Source of the DNA: Anabaena sphaerica FACHB-251
Lineage (GTDB): Bacteria > Cyanobacteriota > Cyanobacteriia > Cyanobacteriales > Nostocaceae
NCBI RefSeq assembly: GCF_014696825.1
Contig: NZ_JACJQU010000011.1
Coordinates: 1 to 64,000, forward strand
DNA length: 64,000 nt
Direction: 5' to 3'
Shown: positions 10,401-19,515 of the stretch, in pieces
Layout of the letters: each line of letters opens with the position of its first letter
Numbering within the stretch: position 1 is the first letter of the stretch
Made by a program: the position numbers and the translations under genes
Notes under the pieces: generated by a model
Seen by the model: only the letters and a program-made list of their open reading frames with translations
Database searches by the model: none
What the model was told of the DNA's origin: nothing

Positions 10401-10643
10401 ATTTAAACTTGCTATTAGCTTAAATATAGGATAATCATATTCCAGATTACTCCATATTTAAATTTTACTTGATTACAAACGTATATTTACTTAAATTATA
10501 AAAATCACTAATTACTAAATAAATTTTTTATGGGTGGTTTGGTCATTTGGGATATATTAAGTTGACTTAGGATTGTAACTTTTGCACACTTTCAGGCAAA
10601 AATAGAATTATATCCCTTGAAAGGTGTCCCTCTACCAGGAACT

Positions 10644-11516
10644 ATGACAGCTAAAGTAATTAGTGTTTGCAACCTTAAGGGTGGAGTTGGCAAAACCACC
10701 CTCGTCATGGCCTTAGCGGAGTATTTAGCCGGAGATACCATGTATGGTAAGCGGGTACTTACTATTGACTTAGACCCTCAGAGTAATCTAACTAGCGCCT
10801 TGATGTCAGAAGAAGTCTGGGAATGGCAATATAATCAAAAGGGGTTGACATTACCTTTTCTCTTGAAAAATGCTGATTATTTTTTAGAACAGGGTAAGAG
10901 TCAAAAATTTATAGTCAAAGAGGAAGTTTCCAATGTCAGAAATAAAAACTCATTTAATTGTCTACATTTAATTCCTAGTAGTCCCAGATTATTTGAAGTC
11001 CAGGAATACTTACCAGCAAATGCGGTGGCAATTCTACATAACATTATCAATCCTTTAATAGAAGAATACGATTATATTCTCATCGATTGTCCGCCGAGTA
11101 TCAATAATGTGATCAAAAGTGCCTTTTATGCCAGTGATTTTTGTTTAATTCCTTGTGTACCTAGCCGAATGTCAATTAACGGCTTAGAACTTTTGTTAGA
11201 ACAAATTTCACAATTTAAGAAAGATTACGAACATAAAATTAGTACCATTGGCACTTTGATTTCTCGTTATAATGGTACTGTTGCCCAAACACACAATTTG
11301 AATTTTATTATTGTTAATCCCTTTTTCCCGCCAACTTTTGCAACGAGAATACCAGAAAGAGCGAAAATTGCTGAAGGTTTAGATTTTCATCATCCATTAA
11401 CCTATAAACAAAAATATGGTGATGGACATGAAGTAATGATTGAACTGACCAAAGAATTTATGCAAAGAGTCGATAGTAGTAACGTTTATGCACCGCTTAT
11501 GGCTAGTTTGTTGTAA
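10644..11516 (+). CDS. ParA/Soj-family ATPase
   Basis: The start is placed at ATG 10644 (MTAKVISVCNLKGGVGKTT), which has AGGA just upstream. An earlier ATG at 10617 adds only nine non-conserved residues. The deviant Walker A KGGVGKTT, the DLDPQSNLTSAL segment and IEEYDYILIDCPPSINN are diagnostic of ParA-type P-loop ATPases, which bind DNA or position cargo. No ParB gene adjoins it, so it is an orphan ParA-like protein. Its cargo could be DNA, a complex or a signalling array. That cannot be decided here. Confidence 0.85.
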   Translation: MTAKVISVCNLKGGVGKTTLVMALAEYLAGDTMYGKRVLTIDLDPQSNLTSALMSEEVWEWQYNQKGLTLPFLLKNADYFLEQGKSQKFIVKEEVSNVRNKNSFNCLHLIPSSPRLFEVQEYLPANAVAILHNIINPLIEEYDYILIDCPPSINNVIKSAFYASDFCLIPCVPSRMSINGLELLLEQISQFKKDYEHKISTIGTLISRYNGTVAQTHNLNFIIVNPFFPPTFATRIPERAKIAEGLDFHHPLTYKQKYGDGHEVMIELTKEFMQRVDSSNVYAPLMASLL

Positions 11517-11570
11517 GTGTTGTTTGAGTTAAGGAAACTTTTGCATCAACTAATTTTAAAATAGGTAAAA

Positions 11571-11766
11571 ATCCTGTCAATCCTTAAATCCTGTCAATCC
11601 TGATTCAGACAAAATATCATACTTCGTGAAGCATACTAAACCGACTGGGAATTAATTCCCAGTCTAAGAGCGAAAGTCTGTTAAAACAGACTAAAATAAT
11701 TTTGTATTTGTTAATAAATTCAATATCCTGTAAATCCTTAAATCCTGGATATCCTGATTCAGACAA
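11571..11766. repeat. Composite repeat: two AATCCTG-type copies flanking a double hairpin
   Basis: A repeat of the form aatcctgtcaatcc..cctgattcagacaa occurs at about 11571-11612 and again at 11724-11766. Between the copies lies a double hairpin. The first hairpin is GACTGGGAATT/AATTCCCAGTC (11643-11664) and the second is AGTCTG/CAGACT (11675-11692). The same double hairpin recurs at 34119-34166 and, more diverged, at 34846-34894. A relative of the flanking repeat lies near 46725-46760. Confidence 0.8.
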
Positions 11767-11773
11767 TTATTTT

Positions 11774-12682
11774 TCAAACACTCTTCACCCTAATCAAACC
11801 ACGGTCAAAAACACGGTTATCAGTACCAATACCACTCACCTCAATTCTATCTGCATACACATCATAAGCCGCAAAACTTAAATTACTTGTAGAATATTCA
11901 GTCCACACAGAACGACCTACAGGACGATTTCCCGCACCAGCACCACAAATTAAATAAGTCGTACCATTAATAGAACGAGTCCGTTCATAGTGATGTTCAT
12001 GACCATTAATATAAAGCTGCACACCGTATTTTTGAAATAAAGGCGTAAACGTCTTAATAAAATTCGCATTACTCCCATAAGCACCAGAAGCATAAATTGG
12101 ATGATGACCAAATACCACCTTCCAAGCAGCTTTACTTAAACTTAATTCCTTCTCTAACCAAATTAGCTGATTTTTCCAGTCAGCATTACCATTAGTATCT
12201 AAACCAAAAAACTGCACATTCTCCCGAATAAATGTATAGTATCGTCCCGTCATATTAAAGCCAGGATAATTTACCTGTGGAACACCATTATCAGTTCTAA
12301 TATCGTGATTACCTAAACAAGCGTGAAATTTCACATCTTTTTTGAGCAAAGATTGATAAGGACGCTCAAAAACTGCCCCTATTTTCTCAATTTCGCCATT
12401 GTTATAAATATTATCTCCAGCTAAAATAACTAAATTGTAGGGATTTTTCTGATGATAAAAATTCATCGCCCTAGCTACAGCGTACTGTCCTTTAGCACCC
12501 GTTCCCGTATCAGCAACAGACACAAAACGCAAGAACAAATCCTTTGGGTTTAAATTTCCAGCTATGGCGGTTTCTACAAAAGGATTATCAGCATTTTTAT
12601 AGGCTAACTTCCAACCGAAAAATCCTGAACCAATCGCACTAAGACTACCTAAAAATAAAAGTTGACGGCGTTTAAGTTTCAT
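11774..12682 (-). CDS. Exported metallophosphoesterase (purple acid phosphatase-like)
   Basis: The protein starts MKLKRRQLLFLGSLSAIGSG, a Tat/Sec-like signal, so it probably acts outside the cytoplasmic membrane. The calcineurin-like phosphoesterase motifs appear in order: VADTGTG, AGDNIYNNG, LGNHDIR, FGHHPIY and NGHEHHYER. These supply the Asp, Asn and His ligands of the two metals. The 302-residue size fits tartrate-resistant/purple acid phosphatases. It could release phosphate from organic esters. The substrate is not determinable. It stands alone, with repeat-filled flanks. Confidence 0.88.
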   Translation of the reverse strand: MKLKRRQLLFLGSLSAIGSGFFGWKLAYKNADNPFVETAIAGNLNPKDLFLRFVSVADTGTGAKGQYAVARAMNFYHQKNPYNLVILAGDNIYNNGEIEKIGAVFERPYQSLLKKDVKFHACLGNHDIRTDNGVPQVNYPGFNMTGRYYTFIRENVQFFGLDTNGNADWKNQLIWLEKELSLSKAAWKVVFGHHPIYASGAYGSNANFIKTFTPLFQKYGVQLYINGHEHHYERTRSINGTTYLICGAGAGNRPVGRSVWTEYSTSNLSFAAYDVYADRIEVSGIGTDNRVFDRGLIRVKSV

Positions 12683-12752
12683 AAATCAATAACTTCAATA
12701 AATGACACAATAGACATCTCCGGTAATTAAATGTGCGTGGTTTGAAACCCTT

Positions 12753-12781
12753 GTAGAGACGTTCCGCCGGAACGTCTCTAC
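12753..12781. repeat. 29-base perfect palindrome
   Basis: The left arm GTAGAGACGTTCC and right arm GGAACGTCTCTAC are separated by GCC. A half copy (GGAACGTCTCTAC) lies at 26527-26539, and the same left arm is amplified into nine tandem copies at 61541-61720, so this is a dispersed hairpin repeat family. Confidence 0.9.
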
Positions 12782-12868
12782 CATATTTCCGGAGAGGTCT
12801 AATATATAGCATTCTGACTTCTAACTTCTGACTCCTGATATTGATTCATTAATCTGAGTGAAAGTTCC

Positions 12869-13783
12869 ATGTCACAAGACAAGCGACGGAAACCAAGGGA
12901 TGAGCAAGAAACTCAACCTTCCCCAAAACTCTACCAGCAAAACCCGCCAATTTGGAAGACGACAATAATTCAATTTTTGCGAGGAACAATAGGGTTATTA
13001 GAAAATACAGTAGTCAAACTGGAAACAGAACCATCTCCCACTACTGAAAAAAAACCTCATCTTTTAGAAAGGGTTTTGCGGGGATGGGATAGATTTTTAC
13101 AGACATTCCGCTTGTTTTTACCATCAAAGGTTTCTAATAATGTATCAGATACAGTTTTGACGGGAATTCTAGCGGTAATTGCTGTGGTGATAGTTGGTAC
13201 AACTACATTTCTAATTACCTCTAAACCTGCTGAAATAGCAACCCTTCCCCCAGTTGAGGAAGTTCCCTCATCTACACTACCAGAGGCGAAACCAGAACCA
13301 ATTCCAACACCAACAGTAGAACCTGAACCAATTCCAACACCAACAGTAGAACCTGAACCAATTCCAACACCGACTGTAGAACCAGAACCAGAACCGATTC
13401 CAACACTAGAACCAGAACCAGAAAAGATTGTAGAATTGACACCGGAACAAGCTTTAATTGCAGCTATTGAAAATCAATTGACGGAAATTACCGTTCCCTT
13501 ACAGCAAACCGGAGATGAAAATATTTCTGTCAACCTGATAAAATCAATTCAAGCCAATTTCCGTACTAGCGATTTAACCATTAAAATAAGTGATGATTGG
13601 TACATCTTAGAACCATCACAACAGCAACAATTAGCAGCGGATATATTACAACGTTCTCAAGAACTAGATTTCACTCATTTACAACTTTTTGATTCTCAAG
13701 ATAAATTAATTGCACGTAGTCCAGTTGTGGGTAATGAAATGATAATCTTTAGTAAGCATTCAGGAGTCAGGAGTCATGACTAG
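12869..13783 (+). CDS. Single-pass membrane protein with Pro-Glu repeat linker
   Basis: I do not recognise this 304-residue protein. It has a charged N-terminal region, one membrane helix (about residues 93-118, GILAVIAVVIVGTTTFLI), and then a periplasmic linker of three exact PIPTPTVEPE decapeptides encoded by a 30-base tandem repeat at about 13290-13380. A C-terminal domain (ALIAAIENQLTEITVPLQQT onward, about 190-295) resembles small domains found after membrane anchors in cyanobacteria. The last residues, KHSGVRSHD, are read from intergenic repeat DNA (caggagtcaggagtc), so the natural end may have been eroded. The gene order with ferredoxin downstream gives no functional clue. Confidence 0.75.
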   Translation: MSQDKRRKPRDEQETQPSPKLYQQNPPIWKTTIIQFLRGTIGLLENTVVKLETEPSPTTEKKPHLLERVLRGWDRFLQTFRLFLPSKVSNNVSDTVLTGILAVIAVVIVGTTTFLITSKPAEIATLPPVEEVPSSTLPEAKPEPIPTPTVEPEPIPTPTVEPEPIPTPTVEPEPEPIPTLEPEPEKIVELTPEQALIAAIENQLTEITVPLQQTGDENISVNLIKSIQANFRTSDLTIKISDDWYILEPSQQQQLAADILQRSQELDFTHLQLFDSQDKLIARSPVVGNEMIIFSKHSGVRSHD

Positions 13784-13874
13784 CAGAATTTGTGGTCAAG
13801 AGTAACCATTGTTAAAGTTGCACATTATCAGATAAAATGAGTGATTTATCCGTTGAAAGACTCTGCTGTTATAT

Positions 13875-14189
13875 ATGTCTAAAACTTACACCGTTGAAAT
13901 TCACCACCAAGGCACAATTCATACCTTGCAAGTTCCCGAAGATCAAGCTATCCTCACAGTTGCTCAAAATTCTGGTTTAGACTTGCCAACTTCGTGTGGT
14001 GCTGGTGTTTGTACCACTTGCGCTGGTCAGCTTATTGAGGGAACTGTAGACCAAACTGACGGTATGGGTGTAAGTCTAGAATTGCAAAAACAAGGTTATG
14101 TCCTACTTTGTGTAGCTAAACCCCGTTCTGATTTAAAAGTTGAGACAGAAAAAGAAGACATCGTTTATCAGAAGCAATTTGGTAAGTAA
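13875..14189 (+). CDS. [2Fe-2S] plant-type ferredoxin
   Basis: This 104-residue soluble electron carrier has cluster ligands C41, C46 and C49 in SCGAGVCTTC, and C79 in YVLLCVA. The CxxxxCxxC...C spacing is that of plant-type ferredoxins. The sequence differs from photosynthetic PetF and has a slightly extended C-terminus (IVYQKQFGK), so it is more likely one of the minor ferredoxin paralogues. Its redox partners cannot be told from the context. Confidence 0.92.
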   Translation: MSKTYTVEIHHQGTIHTLQVPEDQAILTVAQNSGLDLPTSCGAGVCTTCAGQLIEGTVDQTDGMGVSLELQKQGYVLLCVAKPRSDLKVETEKEDIVYQKQFGK

Positions 14190-14214
14190 GTGGGCGTTAA
14201 AAAATATAATATAA

Positions 14215-14377
14215 ACCTAACCCCCCAGCCCCCTTCCCTACTAGGGAAGGGGGAGTCAAAGCCTCTCCCCTGGTAGGGGAGAGGTTTGGAGAGAGGTTTT
14301 ATATTTAATTGTGCCAAGTTACTTAAAGACTAGTAAACTGACTTTGGTAATGGGTAATGGGTAATGGGTAATGGGTA
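14215..14377. repeat. C/G-rich intergenic repeat followed by a TGGGTAA heptamer array
   Basis: Bases 14215-14299 form a cctaacccccc...ccctactaggg...gagaggtttgg element of paired hairpins. Relatives lie at 31005-31106, about 50383-50546 and 57964-58051. At 14347-14377 the heptamer TGGGTAA is repeated about four times. The upstream part of the open frame that precedes the small gene at 14461 is made of this repeat DNA. Confidence 0.85.
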
Positions 14378-14460
14378 GTATATTTTTCCCAATCACAAAT
14401 TACCAATTACCCAAAAATAGCTGTATTCTAGAAATAACCAAAACTCTATATTTTACAATC

Positions 14461-14640
14461 ATGACCACTCATTTTATTACTGCCGAAATCGACTTACAAG
14501 AAACACCCACAGAATTACAAAAAGCTATTGAAGCGGAACTGAAAAAACAAGGTGAACCCCTGCGCTGGGCTGTTACTTCCGTTGATGCAGAACAGGAAAA
14601 AGCCACAGTAGAAGCAGTTGTTACCACAGCAAATGCTTAA
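14461..14640 (+). CDS. Small conserved hypothetical protein (59 aa)
   Basis: The frame is open from 14371, but its first 30 codons are repeat DNA. The real start is taken as ATG 14461, giving MTTHFITAEIDLQETPTELQ and a 59-residue acidic protein ending VEAVVTTANA. I recognise no domain. The compact composition and high-quality reading frame suggest a true small protein. It lies 116 bases upstream of the DUF3326 gene. Confidence 0.6.
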   Translation: MTTHFITAEIDLQETPTELQKAIEAELKKQGEPLRWAVTSVDAEQEKATVEAVVTTANA

Positions 14641-14756
14641 TAATTAAGATTAAGGCGTTGCTGAATGAGCATGAAAAAATTGAGAAATTTACAATTAGCA
14701 ACTTTGTGCCTTTGCTCCTTTGCGCCTTTGCGCGAAACGTAATTTATAATGCCATC

Positions 14757-15797
14757 ATGCAACGCCCATACACAGCGATTTTAATTGTACCTACTGGCAT
14801 TGGAGCAGCCATTGGCGGTTATGCCGGTGACGCATTACCAGCAGCTAGAGTTATATCACAGGTGTGCGATCGCTTGATCACTCATCCCAACGTCCTCAAC
14901 GGTGCAAGTTTATACTGGAATATCCCCAACGCCTTTTATGTGGAAGGATATGGTTTGGATAAATTTGCGGCTGGTGAATGGGGTTTACGTCCTGTCCATA
15001 GTAACCGCGTTGGTTTACTTTTAGACCAGGGAATTGAACCAGAATTAATGCTGAGACACCTGCAAGCCGCAGATGCAGCCAGAGCCACATTAGGATTAAA
15101 TCTTACCAATCATGTAATTACAGATGCTCCATTAAACGTAGAATTACGCATATCTTCATCCGGCGCAAGTTGGGGAACTATTGGCAACCCAGATAGTTTA
15201 TTACGGGCTGCGGAAATATTGATTAAAAAAGAGCAAGCAGAAGCGATCGCAGTTGTTGCCCGTTTCCCCGATAATATAGATAAAGAAGCAACGCAAAATT
15301 ACCGTCATGGTAAAGGCGTAGACCCCCTAGCAGGCGCAGAAGCCGTAATTAGCCATTTATTAGTGCGAACCTTTCAAATTCCTTGCGCCCATGCTCCCGC
15401 CCTTGCACCAGCACCCCCAGAACCAGACTTATCCCCCCGTTCCGCCGCCGAAGAATTAGGTTATACTTTTTTACCATGTGTTCTTGTCGGCTTGAGCCGC
15501 GCTCCCCAGTTTATTGTCAACAGAGAATTTATCAATTCTTTACAAGCAGATATTTGGGCAGATCAAGTTGATGCTGTTATAGCACCAGCAAACGCTTGTG
15601 GGAGCAGCACCTTACTCAGTTTAAGCCAGAAGCAATGCCAGATCATTACAGTTACAGAAAATAAAACATTAATACAAGTTTCCGCGCCAGCGTTAGGAAT
15701 CAAATCTATACAAGTAAACTCATATTTAGAGGTAGTAGGTGTTTTAGTCGCTCACAAAGCAGGTATTAATCCTTGGTCATTAGTCATTAGTCATTAG
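14757..15797 (+). CDS. DUF3326 family protein
   Basis: The start is ATG 14757 (MQRPYTAILIVPTGIGAAIG). The 33 codons in front of it are repeat DNA (tgcctttgctcctttgcgcc) and are excluded. The 346-residue protein matches the cyanobacterial/plastid DUF3326 family, for instance in the PTGIGAAIGGYAGDALPAAR and GASLYWNIPNAFYVEGYGLD segments. Its function is unknown. The C-terminus runs into a TCATTAG heptamer array: the last residues, WSLVISH, and the stop codon are supplied by the repeat. Confidence 0.85.
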   Translation: MQRPYTAILIVPTGIGAAIGGYAGDALPAARVISQVCDRLITHPNVLNGASLYWNIPNAFYVEGYGLDKFAAGEWGLRPVHSNRVGLLLDQGIEPELMLRHLQAADAARATLGLNLTNHVITDAPLNVELRISSSGASWGTIGNPDSLLRAAEILIKKEQAEAIAVVARFPDNIDKEATQNYRHGKGVDPLAGAEAVISHLLVRTFQIPCAHAPALAPAPPEPDLSPRSAAEELGYTFLPCVLVGLSRAPQFIVNREFINSLQADIWADQVDAVIAPANACGSSTLLSLSQKQCQIITVTENKTLIQVSAPALGIKSIQVNSYLEVVGVLVAHKAGINPWSLVISH

Positions 15798-15902
15798 TCA
15801 TTAGTCATTAGTCATTAGTCATTAATTATTCTCCCCTGCTCCCCTGCTCCCCTGCTCCCCTGCTCCTCTGCTCCCCTGCTCCCCTGCTCCCCTGCTCCCC
15901 TA
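15777..15902. repeat. TCATTAG heptamer array followed by a CTCCCCTG octamer array
   Basis: Heptamer TCATTAG runs from 15777 to about 15824 (nearly seven units). It provides the end of the upstream gene. An octamer CTCCCCTG array of about eight units follows at about 15831-15902. These are short tandemly repeated repetitive sequences of the type known in Nostocales. Confidence 0.92.
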
Positions 15903-15930
15903 TTCCCCAGTCCCCATTATCTAAACGCCT

Positions 15931-16509
15931 GTGGTTGAACAAAAACAAGAACCAGAAATTCCTTACCTCACACGCACCCAAGTACTGGTGGCTATGGGGG
16001 CAACAGCGATTATTTTGTGGATAGTCGCCAAGCTGTGGTTGCGCTTTGGTAACTTTCCCCTGTTTAAGTTGTACTGGCAGCCCAGAGATTTATTTTTGGG
16101 TTTGGGGTTGGGTTTAGTCATCACTGTTTTCAGTGGTTTAGCTTATCGCTTTTCTCCTCCCTATCGTCAAAGTGCAGATTATTACCTAGAAATGGTACTT
16201 AAACCTTTAGCTTTACCAGACTTGATTTGGCTGGGGTTGTTACCGGGTTTAAGTGAAGAATTATTATTTCGCGGTGTCATGCTACCAGCTTTAGGTGCTG
16301 ACCATGTAGCCGTTATTGTCTCAAGTCTTTGTTTTGGAGTTTTACACCTCAGTGGTTCCGAACAATGGCCTTATGTGATTTGGGCAAGTATTATCGGTAT
16401 CATCTTGGCCTATAGCGCCTTATTGAGTGGCAACTTGTTAGTGCCAATACTGGCTCATATCCTCACAAATTGCCTATCTAGCTATTTGTGGAAAATCCGG
16501 CAATTATAG
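15931..16509 (+). CDS. CPBP (CAAX-like) intramembrane protease
   Basis: This 192-residue multi-pass membrane protein starts at GTG 15931. It carries the three CPBP/Abi motifs: SEELLFRG (glutamate pair and arginine), FGVLHLSG (histidine), and LAHILTN near the C-terminus. Family members are integral-membrane glutamic/metal-type peptidases. The cyanobacterial substrate is unknown. The GTG start follows closely on the CTCCCCTG array, so the gene has almost no conventional upstream region. Confidence 0.88.
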   Translation: MVEQKQEPEIPYLTRTQVLVAMGATAIILWIVAKLWLRFGNFPLFKLYWQPRDLFLGLGLGLVITVFSGLAYRFSPPYRQSADYYLEMVLKPLALPDLIWLGLLPGLSEELLFRGVMLPALGADHVAVIVSSLCFGVLHLSGSEQWPYVIWASIIGIILAYSALLSGNLLVPILAHILTNCLSSYLWKIRQL

Positions 16510-16510
16510 C

Positions 16511-16620
16511 CAGGTGACAGGTGACAGGTGACAGGTGACAGGTGACAGGTGACAGTAAAGATGGGGAGGTGGGGAGAAATAAATATTTACCTCCTGCCTT
16601 CTGCCTTCTGCCTTCTGCCT
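16511..16620. repeat. AGGTGAC and CTGCCTT heptamer arrays
   Basis: About six AGGTGAC units lie at 16511-16555, directly after the protease stop. About four CTGCCTT units lie at about 16592-16620. The reverse complement of the first heptamer (GTCACCT) recurs at 19458-19512 and 36968-36990. Confidence 0.9.
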
Positions 16621-16632
16621 CCTAAAAAGATA

Positions 16633-16668
16633 TTACACCCAGAAATTGTTTTAAACTTCTGGGTGTAA
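16633..16668. terminator. Hairpin between convergent genes
   Basis: TTACACCCAGAA (16633-16644) is a perfect inverted repeat with TTCTGGGTGTAA (16657-16668), separated by 12 bases. It sits between the convergent protease gene and the ParM partner gene. There is no strong T run, so it may act as a bidirectional terminator or RNA end-protector. Confidence 0.5.
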
Positions 16669-16730
16669 CTAATAAACTTCTTACACTTCCCGATTTATCT
16701 TGTAAAAACGCTTAATAACTGGTTTTTTCC

Positions 16731-17219
16731 TTAGAAATCATCAACCAAAGAACTCAGGCGACTAATTACAGGGTCAACCTCTTGGGGAGTGGTATCGGTA
16801 ATAAAAGCAGGATTGTTAACTACCTCTGCCGTTGGTACTGATGAACTTGCAGGCTGAATAGATCCTGCTTGATTGACCATAATTGCCAGTTGTGCCATTT
16901 GTTGACTAAGCTGCAATATCTGGCTTTCCATAGCCTGCAAACGATTGGATTCCTTAGCAAAAAAACGTTCCTCAAGTCCAGCTATTTGACGTTGCAACTC
17001 ACCGATTTGTTGTTCCATCGGCAGTGCTGCTGTATTCGGAGAAGGTGGTACAGAGTCCGGTACACATAAAGCTTGCCAAAGAGCCTCTTTACAGAGGTCG
17101 CTGAAAGTCTTTTCTGGCTGTGCCTCCAAGAAACTTTCTACCTGTGCTAACAAGCTCTCATCACCAATTTCTGGATTAAAAGTGACGGATTTAACTACCT
17201 TTTTTGACCATTGGAACAT
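16731..17219 (-). CDS. Coiled-coil partner of the ParM-like protein
   Basis: This 162-residue protein starts 8 bases after the actin-like gene and is clearly its operon partner. Residues 1-55 (MFQWSKKVVKSVTFNPEIGD onward) look like a small DNA- or protein-binding segment, with ESFLEAQPEKTFSDLCKEAL resembling plasmid segregation adaptors. Residues about 67-117 form a Gln/Leu-rich coiled coil. The tail ends VISRLSSLVDDF. By analogy with ParM/ParR or StbA/StbB pairs, it may bind a centromere-like site or control the filament. That is inference from position. Confidence 0.7.
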   Translation of the reverse strand: MFQWSKKVVKSVTFNPEIGDESLLAQVESFLEAQPEKTFSDLCKEALWQALCVPDSVPPSPNTAALPMEQQIGELQRQIAGLEERFFAKESNRLQAMESQILQLSQQMAQLAIMVNQAGSIQPASSSVPTAEVVNNPAFITDTTPQEVDPVISRLSSLVDDF

Positions 17220-17227
17220 CAGTTTTA

Positions 17228-18367
17228 TTACCTAGCAGCGCGAACAGCAGACAATTGCGCCTCTCCATAAAGATACTGCCCTAAAGCGTTAGCTTGGCGA
17301 GAGGGTGCAGCTAGATGGGCATTAATCTTGGCTTCTTTGAGCAGACGTTGTATATCTTCCCAGAAGAACTCTCCACCACCACCAGTAATAATCACATCTG
17401 TCACACGCTCTGGCAACCAGGCTAAAACGCGAGAACAAATTTCCCGCGAAAACTGCTCTGTGAGGTTAGGCAGAAAATCATCTAAGTTGGTGGGCTTGCT
17501 TTCACCTTTAGGACGATAAAAACGCTCACCTTTGGGCTTATTAACAGCAGAAATCAATGCGAGAGATTGACTATCAGCCCCGTGTATTTCGTTAGCCACC
17601 AGGTCATAAAACTTGTTCATGCCAAAGTCTTCACTTTGAGAAAGACCTCTAGCAAAGCGGAAGTTATCTACCATGATACAATCAATCGTTTGATGACCGA
17701 TATCGACAATGCCTACTGACATTTTTGTAAAATCGGGGGCTGTCGCTGGTTTATTAGGTTGAGCTTCAGACCATAGCAAACTGCCGTAACCTTCTGGCAT
17801 CACCCAAACTTTAGTGATATTGAGTGATAAAGATTCACCACGGAAATTTAATACATGGGGTCCGGTCACTAAGCTAATTAGCTGGGCTTTTTCCTTCTCA
17901 AATTGTTCTAGAGACAGGAAAGGCAAACCAACAATTACAGAAATTTCGTCCTTGAGTTTAAAGTAGCCAGCAGAAGCTAAAACTTTAGCTAGTGCATCCT
18001 CTACCTTAGATTGTCCAACTCCTAAATTTGCGCCAAAATCCGCTGCTAACTGCCCTACAGCATAGCCACTGCCTTTATATTCCAGCCACAAATCCATCAA
18101 AGGATCAGTTGCTTTGGATTCAAACACGCCACCCTTGATTTCTTCAATTGACATCTGCTTGACATTAGCAGGTATGAAAGCCACATTCGCAGGTTCACGG
18201 CTGACACAAGTTTTGGTAGAGGTTCTACCTAAGTCAACGCTGAGAATGTTTTTACCAGAAGTGCTGAGGGGCTTATTAGCATTATTATTTATAGGGGTTG
18301 CCGTTACTCGATTCATGGGTATAGCAGCGGCATTCATTGGGTTAGCTACGGGCGGTTGGTCTGTCAT
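17228..18367 (-). CDS. ParM/StbA-family actin-like ATPase
   Basis: This 379-residue protein has the actin-fold nucleotide motifs: phosphate-1 ILSVDLGRTSTKT (about residues 40-52), phosphate-2 VGIVDIGHQTIDC, and adenosine motif VIITGGGGEFFW. These place it with plasmid ParM/StbA proteins rather than MreB. A roughly 38-residue polar N-terminal extension (many Asn and Pro) precedes the fold. ParM normally builds filaments that push plasmids apart. Here the gene is surrounded by ordinary chromosomal-type genes with no replication gene nearby. It is followed by a coiled-coil partner. Confidence 0.85.
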   Translation of the reverse strand: MTDQPPVANPMNAAAIPMNRVTATPINNNANKPLSTSGKNILSVDLGRTSTKTCVSREPANVAFIPANVKQMSIEEIKGGVFESKATDPLMDLWLEYKGSGYAVGQLAADFGANLGVGQSKVEDALAKVLASAGYFKLKDEISVIVGLPFLSLEQFEKEKAQLISLVTGPHVLNFRGESLSLNITKVWVMPEGYGSLLWSEAQPNKPATAPDFTKMSVGIVDIGHQTIDCIMVDNFRFARGLSQSEDFGMNKFYDLVANEIHGADSQSLALISAVNKPKGERFYRPKGESKPTNLDDFLPNLTEQFSREICSRVLAWLPERVTDVIITGGGGEFFWEDIQRLLKEAKINAHLAAPSRQANALGQYLYGEAQLSAVRAAR

Positions 18368-18708
18368 GAAAGCTCCTATGTGGTGACTTAACTGTAAAAA
18401 GTTATCATGCCCATCTTACAAAAATGCAAGATCAGAAAAATTTTCAGTTGGGTCAAGTGTAGCTAGAAATACGTCAAAATTTATTGTAGGCGATTGAAAA
18501 TTTAGCATTATTTTGGCTTCATGGTATAGGCGAAATGTTCACATATAGCAAGTAGTCAGTGGATAAGTTCCGGTAGAAGGTTTGTAAAGCAGTCAGATTT
18601 GGAAAACCTTTGTCTAATCAGGAGTTGAGAATTTGAGCTTGTCAGCTTGTCCTCATCACCTTAGCAACTGCTATACATTGCTATACATATTGTTTGACTG
18701 AACTAAAT
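18368..18708. other. Intergenic region upstream of the ParM-like operon
   Basis: I see no gene here. The part next to 18368 presumably holds the promoter of the ParM-like operon. A short direct duplication, tgctatacattgctataca, lies at about 18669-18690. Confidence 0.4.
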
Positions 18709-19332
18709 TCATCTGCCAGTTCCTTGACGTTTGCGCTTGAGTATCCAAAGGAAGAATACCAGCACTACACCCCCCAGGACAATTTTAGATACAGGGGCAA
18801 GGTATGTATCCACAAGTTCATACTGAGTTCCTAACAAGTATCCAGAATATGTGAGCAAGGCAACCCAGGCAGCACTACCAAGGGTGGTGTAGAATAAGAA
18901 AGGCAGCAAGGGCATATTGCTCATACCTGCGGGAACAGAGATTAAGGTACGGATTCCCGGCACAAGACGACCAATTAATACTGCTTTCCCACCTTGTCTG
19001 TTGAACCAGCTTTTAGCCTTATCAATATCTTCGCTAGATATACTCAGCCACTTACCGTACTTGTTGGCTAGTTTTTTCAAGCGTCGTTCTTCCAAGAATT
19101 TACCTGGATAGTACCAGACCAGTGCGCCAGCTACTGAACCCAAAAGTCCTGATAAAAATACGCCCAATATATTTAGTTTTGCCCCTCCTGGTTGGTAAGG
19201 ACTGGCTGTAAATCCTGCCAGTGGCATAATCAATTCCGAAGGTATGGGGGGAAATACATTCTCCAAGAACATCAGTAGAGCGATTCCTGAATATCCCAAG
19301 GAGTTGATAGTGTTAGTTATCCATTCGAGCAT
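18709..19332 (-). CDS. DedA family membrane protein
   Basis: This 207-residue polytopic membrane protein has the DedA/SNARE-associated signature: ENVFPPIPSELIMPLAGF near the N-terminus, and GRLVPGIRTLISVPAGMSNM in the middle. DedA proteins are proton-dependent lipid carrier transporters, including undecaprenyl-phosphate and phospholipid flippases, in the cytoplasmic membrane. The precise substrate cannot be assigned. The C-terminus is basic (LKRKRQGTGR). Confidence 0.9.
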   Translation of the reverse strand: MLEWITNTINSLGYSGIALLMFLENVFPPIPSELIMPLAGFTASPYQPGGAKLNILGVFLSGLLGSVAGALVWYYPGKFLEERRLKKLANKYGKWLSISSEDIDKAKSWFNRQGGKAVLIGRLVPGIRTLISVPAGMSNMPLLPFLFYTTLGSAAWVALLTYSGYLLGTQYELVDTYLAPVSKIVLGGVVLVFFLWILKRKRQGTGR

Positions 19333-19515
19333 ATTAGGGAACAGGGAACAGGGAATAGGGATGAGGGATTAGGGAATAAAGAATAGGGAATAGGGAATAG
19401 GGAATAGGGAATAGGGATTAGGGAACAGGGAACATGGGAAGTGGGGAGAATAACCTTCTACCTGTCACCTGTCACCTGTCACCTGTCACCTGTCACCTGT
19501 CACCTGTCACCTCTT
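19333..19515. repeat. GGGAATA and CACCTGT heptamer arrays
   Basis: GGGAATA/GGGAACA-type heptamers run from about 19333 to 19435. CACCTGT heptamers follow at about 19458-19512 (roughly seven units). They lie immediately upstream of dedA on its strand. Confidence 0.9.
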
